A stretch of DNA of 64,000 nt from Mytilus galloprovincialis (lineage: Eukaryota; Mollusca; Bivalvia; Mytilida; Mytilidae). Within the stretch, counting starts at the first letter, position 1. Every line of letters starts with the position of its first letter. The translations under genes and the position numbers were made by a program. The notes beneath the pieces were generated by a model. The model was not told the origin of the DNA, did not search any database, and was given only the letters and a program-made list of their open reading frames with translations. Location of the stretch: positions 59,633,121-59,697,120 of the forward strand of contig NC_134846.1 of NCBI RefSeq assembly GCF_965363235.1. The letters are read 5' to 3'. Below, in pieces: positions 11,901 through 23,200 of the stretch.

Positions 11901-13834
11901 TTTAACCTGAAGGACGCACAGACGGACGAACGGACGAACGAACGGAGAACAGACCAGAAAACACAATGCCCCTCTACTGTTGTAGATAGGGCATAAAAAT
12001 ACATTCAATGTATTGCCTGTAACATTTGTAGAGTTTAGTTACTAATACAGACTGTATAGGATACTTACTTGGAATACAGTTAGGAACAAATGCCCCAAGA
12101 GGTGTTCTAGTGCAGTTGTTACCACTGACTGTGTATTGAATGCCCTGTAAATAGCGCAGATTTTGTTTAAAGATCTGATAGACCATCACATTTCAACCTC
12201 AATTACATGTTAGCTTGTTTGTTGGTCAGCTTGTATAGTAAAACTTATAAAGAACATTTTTCAAAGGTCACAAAAGTTTGCACTTCAGAATTTTGGGGGT
12301 ATGTGATGTGATATAATATGGAAAAATTCCTTTAAAAAAAGATGTTAGTTTCATACTACAGTATTATTTAATGAGTCCTAGGCAAACAAATCTTTTCATG
12401 CATTTTTATCTTTTGCCTATGCAAATATTTTGACTTTGGTTCAGAGAAATATTTCATAACCTCAAAATTCGAGGGATATAAGCTATGATTAAGACAGCAA
12501 TTTGAAATACGATTCTTTTTGTATCAAGGTGTAATTTTGAAATAATATTTCTTATAATAAGTAGTCAATAAGCCCCAAACATCGCTGATGTATTATTAAC
12601 TTGCAAGCCATAAAGTTATTCTAATTGAATCCGTATTCATGTGAGTGACCTATAATTTGACTCCTTAGATGGTGACGATTAGGAATGTTTTGGCTATTTA
12701 AAGGAAAAAATATCAATATTGAAATTGAAACAAGGATGACCATTTGGTTGGCTTAATTCGATAAAAAAAAATACAATTATTCTTATACATGCATAGGTGA
12801 AAGGGATGATTAACGTACTTTTTAAACCTATATAATCAAACAGACCTAGAAATTTCCAATTCAGCATGTAGTCCCTATCTATATTTATTTCTGGTTATAT
12901 GACCGTTGGCATCCGTCGGAGGTCACCTCCACGGTTCATTAGATAACGTCTAGACTAAAATACACACGAAATGCTGAACAAACTCAAATATGTACTTGCC
13001 TGTGCATAATTCAAAATGACACCAACATTTCCGTTATAACCTCTTGTACTCACGTACAACATTGCAGCTACGCGTTTGTTGGTGGCATCATACGCAACAC
13101 TTACAGAACCCTGCAAACAAAAACAAAACAATTAATTGGGTTCATAATTATATCGAAAATCGTCACTATTATATAACTTCCAAAAATAGACACCAACAAA
13201 ATATTTTTAGTTTCTTAAAAAACCTTCACAGTTCACTTTTAAGAAGTCGCATTTTATTCATTGACAATGTTAAGTTAAAATTAAGATATCTATCTATCAA
13301 ATTTTAGGAGTTTGGAAATAAAACATTGATGTTCAAGACCTCTTCAATGGTTCAAGCAAATGTTACATTGTAGGATATATGATAAACAAGCATGGACATA
13401 ATACACCGATGTTCATGTCTCCTACCAAGATTCAAGATAATGTAGGAAATCCTGAGGTCTTAGAAAAATTAAAGACATCTTTAATATGAAACGTGTATTG
13501 TCTGAAATACTTCTGGTGCATGGTAGAGATTCTTAAATCGATATTACAGTCCAGGAACTTGCGAATATAGTTCAAAATTTGAAATCTATATTAGGTTTTG
13601 ATATTCTTCAAGATGTTCTTAGACAGAAATTTTTGGGGTCAATAAATACGACTTCGTCGTTCTATATTTTCATCCTTAATTGTCTTGACCTACCGTAACT
13701 ATCATCGGATCTGCTGTATCATTTTGAGAAACAGCTATAATCGTTCCCTCCGTGCCTTCCCACTGAGCAGGTACACAACATATTTGTGCTTGTGATCCTA
13801 CTGCTAGAGCTAGAGTTACTATGAGTACAATCAT
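8993..13834 (-). CDS. Ependymin-related protein (EPDR), complete, 6 exons
   Basis: Coding exons on the minus strand are 13834-13694, 13110-13000, 12144-12069, 10234-10073, 9691-9585 and 9049-8993, which join in phase to 217 residues. The start gives a signal peptide (MIVLIVTLALAVGSQA) followed by ICCVPAQWEG, the CCxPxxWEG opening typical of molluscan ependymin-related proteins. Exon 2 has SVAYDATNKRVA; exon 5 has ITPGISKADSFTPPSSC, a family hallmark. Six cysteines (residues 19, 20, 95, 107, 150, 191) and NxS/T sequons at 38, 94 and 174 fit a secreted glycoprotein. The family has a lipid-binding LolA/LppX-like fold; molluscan members occur in mantle, foot and other secretory tissue. The intron after exon 2 uses a GC donor (CAG|GCAAGT). 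The exon 4 donor could be at 10073 or 10064, changing the protein by three residues. An AATAAA on the minus strand lies at 8904-8909. Confidence 0.9.
10398..10640 (-). repeat. 3'-tail copy of a Penelope-like retroelement family
   Basis: This matches in order the segment at 27546-27760, where the same tail follows a reverse-transcriptase fragment. Shared words include gagggacgaaagatacca, ctgacaacgccatggc and ggtgatctcaggtgct. It lies in intron 3 of the ependymin-related gene. ORFs in it on both strands are artefacts of the repeat. Confidence 0.7.
10872..10999. repeat. Foldback (inverted repeat) of about 128 bp
   Basis: Arms at 10872-10910 and 10961-10999 are imperfect reverse complements over 39 bp (left starts CTAGCCTTTGCATGAGGTCG). 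A second weaker pair nests inside. The RNA or single strand could form a long hairpin. It lies in intron 3 of the ependymin-related gene; what element it belongs to is unclear. Confidence 0.75.
11000..11577. other. Intronic DNA without recognised feature
   Basis: AT-rich intron sequence with a TGACGTCA word near 11229 and the repeated words CAATATGCTTTTTGC near 11276 and 11306. No coding signal survives inspection. Confidence 0.4.
11578..11997 (+). mobile_element. Pearl-like tandem-repeat element, family A
   Basis: Head GAATGTGTCCAAAGTACACGG, then about two copies of a roughly 180-bp core (each with a CGCACTATC/CACTTTCATTTTC start and an ACTTTAACCTGAA end), then an acggacgaacgg array and a terminal hairpin around TGCCCCTCTAC. 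Same family as 8014 (minus), 38934 and 43115. Confidence 0.8.
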
Positions 13835-14221
13835 CTTGGGGTATCAACAATACTGACAAATTGGGCTACTACAATACTGTTCTGTCTTATCAGTTACACC
13901 TTATCTGTATTACGGATCGTGGTATTTTCATCAAATAAGGAATTACGAATAATTTTATGATAAAATTATAAGGTGTAAGACCTCGAAAGGTTTCTGTGAC
14001 ATGATATAAAATGGTGAAACTTTGATATTGTTATCAACGTGCGAATGAACAATAGTACTGTCTGATGTGATGGGTGATATCGACATATTCAGTAACAAAA
14101 AAGCTCAATCGACTTTTTATGCAAGTTACGTTTAATTCTTATTTATAAGTCGCCGCCAAAATCGAAGATTTGGAGAAGTTGTTTTTGTCCCGTTTTGTTT
14201 TTATACTTTCTAGACTAATTT
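13835..14221. other. Promoter side of the ependymin-related gene and intergenic DNA
   Basis: This is the upstream side of the minus-strand ependymin-related start at 13834. No clear TATA box or other site can be named, and no coding exon is seen before the LINE fragment starts. Confidence 0.35.
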
Positions 14222-16395
14222 TTGAAAAATTCATGTCAGAAAATGATTGATATACATGTAAAAATGTTTAACATTGTTTTTAAATCTGGTAAAATTCCTG
14301 ACCTATGGTCAGTTGGTATTATATGTCCAATTTATAAAGGTAAAGGTGACATGGCAGACCCTGATAATTATAGGGGTATTACTATTCTGAGCTGTTGTGG
14401 TAAACTTTTTACAGCTGTATTGAATAACAGATTAAATTGTTACTTAGAAAATATGAATGTTCTCTGCGAAGAACAGGCAGGTTTTAGAAAAATCATGGTA
14501 CTTATGATCACATTTTTAATCTTCAATGCTTAGTTGAGCTATATTTGTATCGTAAAAAACCATTGTATTGTGCATTTGTTGATTACCGTAAGGCATTTGA
14601 CTCTTTTAATAGAATAGCATTATGGCGTAAATTGTTTCAAAACTGTGTTAATGGAAATATGCTTGTTATTATACATGCTATGAATGAAAATGCTAAATCC
14701 TGTGTTAGGCAAGGTTCAAAGTTATCTGAATATTTTCAAAGTAATATTGGTGTTCGCCAAAGCGAAAATCCGTCTCCTGTACTCTTTTCACTACTTTTAA
14801 ATGGCCTGGTAGAGTTTATTTCCAAAGCTTATGATGGTCTATCTGATATGTGATGCAACCCACTTAGTACTTGATACTGATGAAATTTCTGTTTATTTAA
14901 GATTATACTTGTTGTTATATGCTGATGACACAGTTATTTTAGCTGAATCCAAAGTAGAATTACAAATTGCTCTTAACGCAATGTACTTGTATTGTAAGAC
15001 ATGGAATTTTGAAATTAATGCTTCAAAGACAAAAGTTGTTATATTTAATAAACGTAAAATAATTGACAAACCTGTATTTACTTTAAATGGTGAAATTTTA
15101 AATGTTGTAGATGACTTTGTGTATTTAGGTATAATTTTTATGTCAAATGGATCGTTTTCCAAAAATAGAATTAAATTGTTGGATCAGGGTAGAAAAACGA
15201 TGTATAGTATGTTAAGAAAATGTAGATCCTTAGGTTTGCCTATTAATATCCAACTTAAAATGTTTGATACTATGGTTTCTCCATTTCTTCTCAAGTTATG
15301 GTTGTGAAGTGTGGGGTTATGAGAATAATGCTGCTGTTGAATCTTTGTTTTTACAATTTTACAAAATTATACTTGGTGATAAAAAATCTACTCCCAATTG
15401 TATTTTATTTGGAGTACTAGGTAGATATCCTACTGACATATTTATAAAGAGCAGAATGATAGGTATTTGGAAAAGGCTTATATGTAATAAACAAGACAAG
15501 ATATCTGCTATGTTGTACAAATTGTTGTTTAATATGCATAAGAAAGATTTTTTTCCATTCTAAGTGGATAAAATATATTGAAAATATCTTGAATGATTGT
15601 GGTTTTTCTGAATATTGGATTGCACAAAATGTACCAAATTGTATAAATTTATCAAAACTTGTTAAACAGAGATTATGTGATCAATTTAAGTAGAATTGGG
15701 GTACAACTATTTTTAACTCACCAAAATGTCTTAACTACAGAATTTTTAAATATAATCATGGTTTAGAATATTATTTACTTAATTTACCAGATGATTTGAA
15801 AAAAGCCTTATGCATTTTAGATGTCTAAATCATCGTCTCCCTATTGAAAGGGGTCGCTTTTGGGGTATAGAACGTGACGACAGAATTTGTGACATATGTA
15901 ACAAAAACCAACTAGGGGATGAATATCATTATTTATTTAATTGTACTTTTTTAAATAATGAAAGGAAATCTTTATAACCTTGTAATCTTATTACCAACCA
16001 TAATACTGACAAATGTTATGAGTTATTTAATTCTGACTCGTAAACTGTTGTTCTTAAAATTGTAGAGCAGAAGAGCATGTTTGAGCTTGTGAGAGGTTTA
16101 GCTAGCTATAAAACAAGCCTTAAGCCGGCTGGGGTACGCCTCCGGGTGTGGGATTTTCTTGATGTGTTGAAAATCCTTTGGTGGTCTTCAGCTGTGTTCT
16201 GCTCTTTGGTCGGGTTGTCATTTCCTTATTCAGTTTTATTAAACTACCATTTTCTACATATGCCTGTACCAAGTCAGGAATATGACAGTTATTGTCCATT
16301 CGTTTGATGTGTTTGAACTTTTGATATTGCCATTCGATTAGGTACTTTCCGTTTTGATTTTTCTTCGGAGTAAAGTATTTTTTTTTTTACATTTT
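14222..16395 (+). mobile_element. Decayed LINE (non-LTR retrotransposon) with RT domain and 3' tail
   Basis: Successive ORF pieces in shifting frames give a LINE reverse transcriptase: LWSVGIICPIYKGKGD, NYRGITILSC, EEQAGFRK, FVDYRKAFDS, the catalytic LLYADDTVILAES near 14910-14950, YLGIIF, and SYGCEVWGYE. A CX2CX9HX4C finger follows near 15886-15948 (RICDICNKN...GDEYHYLFNC). At least four frame changes occur (around 14500, 14830, 15290, 15560), so it is dead. The 3' part, 16110-16395, is a widely repeated tail with GGGATTTTCTTGATGTG and a terminal poly-T. The endonuclease half is missing. The LINE clade cannot be fixed by eye. Confidence 0.88.
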
Positions 16396-16756
16396 TATAA
16401 CAAATGAGATTGGCAAACTTATTCGTAAAGAGATAATAGCGGAATCCATAGCTTCAGAGTTTGATTGCACGTTTAATGCATTCAGATCAATGTATATATT
16501 TTTTTACCAATGTCGTCTCTTTCTGTTATCACGTTTGTTTGTTTGTTAGTTTTATTCTATTATTTTCACTTTAAATGGGAGTTGATAAATAGTTTGCTCT
16601 ATATAATATACTAGTAATATTATTCTTTAAAAAATCAGAAATCATTCCATTTTTTTTGTTCATCAAATCCCCGTATCAGCTAACTTTTGCGATCATGGTT
16701 TTTGGATGTAAGTAATCAGGAAGTAAAACGTCTATCTTACATGTGTATGAATATAA

Positions 16757-17125
16757 AAGTAAGAAGATGTGGTATGATTGCCATTGAGACAAATACGCCC
16801 TATAATAGAGAAAAATTGGCGTAAAAATAAGCAACCCTGGGTTACCATACGACCTTCAACAATGAGCAAAACCCATACCTCATACTAGTTTCGAGCTTTA
16901 AAAAGACCCAAAATGACAAATGAAAAAGAATCCAACGAGGAAACTGACGGTCTGATTAATGTACAAAACAATGAACCATTCTTTGTACAAGACGACAAGG
17001 TTTTTTTTATATGAGTTATGATTACCAAAGAGACAACTATCCACGGCCCAAAGTCAAGTCAAATGAAGAAGATCTGTCAGCAATTATAGTCAACCGTAAA
17101 ACAATGAGAAAAACAAACACAGAAA
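16757..17125 (+). repeat. Two dispersed-repeat copies of the GTGGTATGATTGCC family
   Basis: Copies begin at about 16757 (agaagatgtggtatgattgcc) and about 17005 (atgattaccaaagagacaac). Both continue with words shared with the copy at 18163. They fill most of the space between the LINE and the RING gene. Confidence 0.65.
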
Positions 17126-17267
17126 TCTATGTCTCGCATTCTGATACTTCAGTTACATGGAGACAAAATTATTGGGTTAAATAAAGGGCTATAAGAAAAT
17201 AAATGGCAAATAAGTATATTATTTCATAAACATTAGAAAAATAAATAGCAAAATACGAAGTTTTATA

Positions 17268-20200
17268 TCAAGTTGAAGGTGTATTTTCCTTTTCTTCAAA
17301 CATAGTTTTCAACAAAGATTTTTGACTGTCACCGGAACGAAACAGTCTCATCATTAAGGACGGTTTTGCTGGAGAAGACAGGACTTCATCATCTGCAACA
17401 TTTGAATCTGAAAAAGATACAATGCAATTTATTTTGTAAATGTTAATTGTTAGAATATATCTTTTATATCTATAATTGTTATAGTTGAACGTCTATAGAA
17501 ACACATTATAAAACATAAATTCTGTTGATTAAGTAAACCGTTATCAATTTCACAAAATGCTTACAAGACTAGCTAATTTTCTTGTACAATTCAGTTTGAA
17601 ATGTTCCTTAGTTTGTTAGGTTTTGAAATCAACATGATAGGTGTAACAGTTTGCCACATGTGACTTTAACATTTTGAGTATTTAACTCAGTTTTGACTTG
17701 AAACAATTTTATTTGAACATCTCATAGTTTTCAAATCACTTTAATAGCATTACGACTAACAAAAAAAAGTACTTTAAGTTCAAAATAAGACTCACCTGGC
17801 GTATTTTCTTTTTCTTTCATTTTCAGAAAATCAGGTAGGTTATTTGGATTAAATTCACAAGATTTCTTATGGGATTTTAACATTTGCAACTGTCCAATGA
17901 AATCACAGCCCGATTTTCTAAATGGACATGCAACCTGCAATAAGAAATTAGCTAGCGTTTTCAGATGTACCAAATATCATGATGAATAAGCGATCAATGG
18001 TGTTCCCTTATACCTCCTTATAAACATAGCAACAAACTTATCACTGGTTTTCTATTTTTCTGGTTCGTTCGAGTACAAATAAGTGACTTCATTACATCAC
18101 ACGAAAACACCTATAGGTCTTAGTGGTCTGATAGAAACTGGGCTCATCAATTATATCACGTAGATATAAGTAGATGTGGTATGAGTGCTTATGAGACAAC
18201 TCTCCATTCAAGTCACAATTTGTAAAAGTAAACCATTATAGGTCATAAGTACGGTCTTCAACGCGGAGCCTTGGCTCACACCAAACAGTAAGCTATAATT
18301 AAAGGCCCCCAAAAATGACAAGTGTAAAACCATTCAAACAGGAAAACTAACGGTTAAATATCTAGTTATATTTAAACGATAAAGGGCAAGGAAATTGCCC
18401 ATGATTGCAGGATGTATGCGATGTCTAAAACGATGACGTAGCTGGGTCCTGTCTCAATGTTGTGTCTTCAACACCTGCCTTTATTCATGTATATATAAAC
18501 AAAAATGACAGTGCATGATACAATATGGCAAAACAAAATATGATTTTTTACTCACCATTTGATCTCCTATAATATTTTCAACGATAAAGTCATGGTGCAT
18601 TTGGTGTAATTGTAAGCTCTTTCTAAAACAGAAAAAAAAAAACAGAAAAAACTTTTACGGCAATACTTCTGTTATTTCAGCTGCATTTATTCAAAACGTC
18701 CTCATTCGACAAACAGTAAACAACAATTAATCAGAATGTAAACATTACAAAAATTTCGTGTTTTTTAATGATTATATAAAAATACAGTGCAAAAACAAAA
18801 CAGACAGTTAAAAAAAATGAATTCTTGAAGCCATTTTACAGTACTACGGCTGCATAATTATACGGTCTTACCTGTCCTCTGGACAAGTCTTGCTGTTCCG
18901 TAACCATGACGTTATGCACTGAAAACAGCAAATGGTAAATAAAAATTAACAAGTAGCAAAATAAGTAAAAACAAAATAGTAGAAAACAAATATAAAAGAA
19001 AAATAGTTCCCCGAGGTTACCCAACCTCGTCCTTTGATTTAAAAAATATTTCAATGAATAGTTGCTTTTTGGTGATTGTGCATGCAACCAGGTGAACGAT
19101 ATAGACTTTTCTAAAACCATGAGTGGTCATAAAAAGTTTTACTTTAACTATTGAATGTGTATTTCCATCACTTACCGCTTTGCAGAAACTATGACCACAT
19201 GGAGCTCTGTATGGCTGATTGAAAACGTCCTGACATATGGAACAGAATAAGTGAGAGCTGACGGACTCGGGATTAAGGAAGTATCTATAGAAAAAAGAAA
19301 AGGGTGCTCTTCTAAAGTTGCACATAAAATAATGCTAATTGCAATGTACGAGTAGAATCGATCCACTGGGTCCAGTCATGTCTAACTTATTGTTTTTTTT
19401 ACTATCCAATTTTTTTTCTCTTTCTGTGAATATTGAAATAAAAAATGTATCTGATTCAGCATGAAATTTATTTGTAATATCTATGTGCATAATTTTCGAA
19501 TAATATAAACCTTGAAGAACACTTGAATCGACTGTAGAAATATGTAAATAATACACATTATATTCATCTGAAGTTTTGATTTCAACATTGATTTGAAATG
19601 ATTTGTATGAACAATGTAAATGACTTTTTTTAACAACACGAGTAGTTATTCAGTGAACACTGCATAAGCTTGCGAAGGAAGTCCGACTGGTTAGAGTTTT
19701 GTTGTCGATTTTCAGTACACATTTAAATAGCTTGTTTGAGCCAGGACGCCATGTAGGCTTTATGTACATGTTCCTTGAACGTTTATCATACGAAAATGTA
19801 TGCTATTTACAATCCTAAAGTGGTCCGTTTTTCTTCTTATTTATTGCACTGTATTGATTTTATAATGGTTCTCAATAAAATGACCACACACACCAATAAT
19901 ACACTGCACACACTATTCAACATGTGCATTTAACTTTCACGAATTGGATAAGGAGGATAGATTATAGATTTTCTTCTCCTAACATTTTATCACCAGGTGT
20001 TACTGATGAATGAGTAACACGATGGATGTCACATGTGGAGCAGAAACTGCTTGTCCACCAGGAGTGCATGAGTTCAACCCCGGTTTTTGGTTGGGTTCGT
20101 ATTGCTCAATCTGCATGTGGTTTTCTGTGTAGTGTTAAAATATTGTCGTCTGTCCTTCTTCGTTTTCGTACTTTGACGTTATGTCTTTTTTTTTTAATTG

Positions 20201-23200
20201 ATTATGCTTTAAATTGCATCCTTGGTATATTCTATCTTTTAGCAACAACCAACCATTGAAAATCGCACTATCCTGCAGTGGCGTTGCTTGCCTTCTGTTT
20301 ATACCGAGGCAGGGGGTCAGGGAGCGCAGCCCCCTTTAAGCTATAGAGGTTTTTACAATTTGAACAAGAAAAAATCGTTAAAAATTGTTGCTGTTTAATG
20401 TTATTTCATCATAATAATGTTAATTATATGCCTTACTATCTATACTCAAAGCTATAAAAATAACAAAATACGTGAAGTTATCACATTAGACAACCAATGA
20501 AAAGTCAGTTTCCTGACTTGCTAGCAGTTACAGAAAGCAGGAACATATATATTGACGTACTGTTCCCAGCAGAAAGCCAGCGCAAATGCCAAATGGCTCC
20601 CAATATATTTCCAAGCCGTAGTACACTCTAATATAGTTGGCTGTAACTCACTGTGACATGCATGAGTTAACGTCATATCACAAGAAATCATGACCTTGCT
20701 CGGTGGATAGAAGAAATCTGTACAAAATGTTCAATACAGAAAAAACAAACGCAAATATTAAGGTTTATTAAGTAATAAGTTTTGTGATGACCATTTATTT
20801 GGTCGTAGGTCACGAATCAACGAATTATAGATAATCACCACAAAATGACAGCTCGATTGAACAAACGAATTTCAGGATAAACTAGGAGAAAAACATATGC
20901 TTCATGTAAAGTGTAGCACGGCACTTGTTTTAGTGGTGTATTCCTTCGAAGGTCTTGAAATTATATATTGAATGATTTTAAACTTTTTTATCATTCACGA
21001 TGAACAGGACAACCGGTGAATAACTATAAAGTAACATTTACTTGATTCTGAAGTCTTCATTATAAATGAACAGTATTTGGTTGATTTTTTTTTATATATA
21101 AACTGACATTATGTATTAACTAACAGACATGTTTCTCTGGAATTAGTAATTCCTTTAAATATTTTAAATTCCCTGCTTGTGAAAACGTACTATGAACTTA
21201 AAATAGCGAGAACAAAACTTGAGAACCACAACATATAAATTATTTTCTGTGTACTATGATATATAGATGCATATTTTGTTTTGTTTGGTACCAGAGTCAA
21301 TGAACATAGTCGTAGGGGAACATGTCAACGGTTATAAATGAGGGTTTGAATGCTTAGAATGGGATTATCAAATATTTATTTTTTAATCATTGTCGCCCAT
21401 AATTTGATTTTCCTTTATTTTATAACTTAGCACCATTTTAAATCCATATTCTTTTAAATTTAAATTAATTTCAGGGCCGATTTTTCTGTTTTCTTAAAAC
21501 CTCACTCAGGCCCCTCATATACTAGAAATTATTCTGACACAAAATTAAATAATTTACCTAATTCAATGGTAAAGTGATTTGATCGGGCGACTCGTGAGTT
21601 GGATCCTCATCTATTCTACTCACTGTTTTGAATTTCGCTTGCAATGGGGACAAAATAAATCTGTTGTCGATTTCCTTTATCTCTGACAAACTTGAATAAC
21701 AGAAAACTACCGTAAAGGGTTTTTCCGAGTAGAGGAGGGAAAATTAATTCAAATGTTCCCATAAGTCTTGAATAATTCGTAAAGGGTATGAATCAATAAC
21801 CGCGCCAACAAGACATAGCCAGTTTGCTGCAATAATCATTTAAAAGAAAATACAGTGAAGGAAATTTTTTTTTTTTACCGAGGCAGTTGCCTCGGTTAAC
21901 TGCCTCGGTTAGTTGCCTCGGTTGCCTCAACGTAAGCTTCGCCCCTGATCCTGTTTAGGTATTATCGAGTTTATATGGAAAATACAAGTATAACAAAATT
22001 GCAAAATTACAAATAACACTTTTCTTTGTGTATGCATGAAATAGAGGTTACAAATCGCAAATTAATACCTTTCTTCAGGTTCTTCTGGCACTTTCTGTTC
22101 TTTCCCTCTCCTTTTAGTCATTGTTGTAAACAGACCCTAAGATAAACGAAAACTGGGTTGACATGATTATATTAAAAGTGATTAGAAAGTTAATGTCATT
22201 TCGAACGTCTCTCCATCCAAATAGTTTGGAAATTATCATCCTCTTGCACATTGAAGCACATCTGTAACTCTTTGAGAGTTCTGTTGATTGAATGATTGAT
22301 TGTTGTTTGCTTAAAGTCCAAAGGTTCGTAGGTCACTACGTATACATACCCTCTTTTTCAGTCAGTATAAATTTCCTTCCTTAATCAGGTTCACCCACTC
22401 CTGTTTGAGATATTGTTTTCAATAGTTCTCATGGTTCTGGAGTATTTGTCATGCCCACAAATATAAACCATTGAGATCAGAGCATAACACACTTTGCTAA
22501 GAGAACGGGTATGTCTTTAAACATATTGAACCATATGTCAGTGTACGTGTCATGCGTGTAGTGAATAAAAAAAAACCATAAAATAAAACTGAATAATGAA
22601 TTAGTAGTTATCTCACCTACATTTATTTCAATTTGAAAAAACTCAATCAATCAATCAATCACAGTATCACATCTTTATGAGTCTATTTGAGGATCTAATA
22701 TCATTTGTATTCTTGTAGACTTTAACATCTAACCAAATTATTAAACGTTTTAATGGCTTGAACAGTTTGCAAATTTTGACAGTTTAAAAAAAAAATGAGA
22801 AAAGAAATATTCACTCAAAAACTTGTTTTACCTGTCGGACATGTCGAAGATGAAGCTGAATGGGTATTTCTTTCATACATTATATAAGATAACGAAATGT
22901 AGTATGACTGCCAATGAAAAAACTATCCAGCGAAGTTGAAATGAAGTGGATGTAAGCAATTATAGGTAACCGTACGAGAAACCTCCATACTGTATATTTC
23001 AGATTTAAAAAGCCTTGAAGGAGAATTTGCCCTAATGATCCCTAATCAAAATTTTGTATGCTGAGAAATGCAAATCAACTTTTTCACAGCAATGTCAAGC
23101 GTTGAATAACAGTACTAATTCGTGTTTATGAAATTATGGAATTATCCTTGAAAGTAAGAAGAGTATGCCATCTTTGTGACTCGACTGACATTGGTGACGA

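Noticed and set aside
19990-20025. CTGATGA word near 20005 as a possible ribozyme core
   Set aside because: No GAA and no pairing arms at the expected distances.
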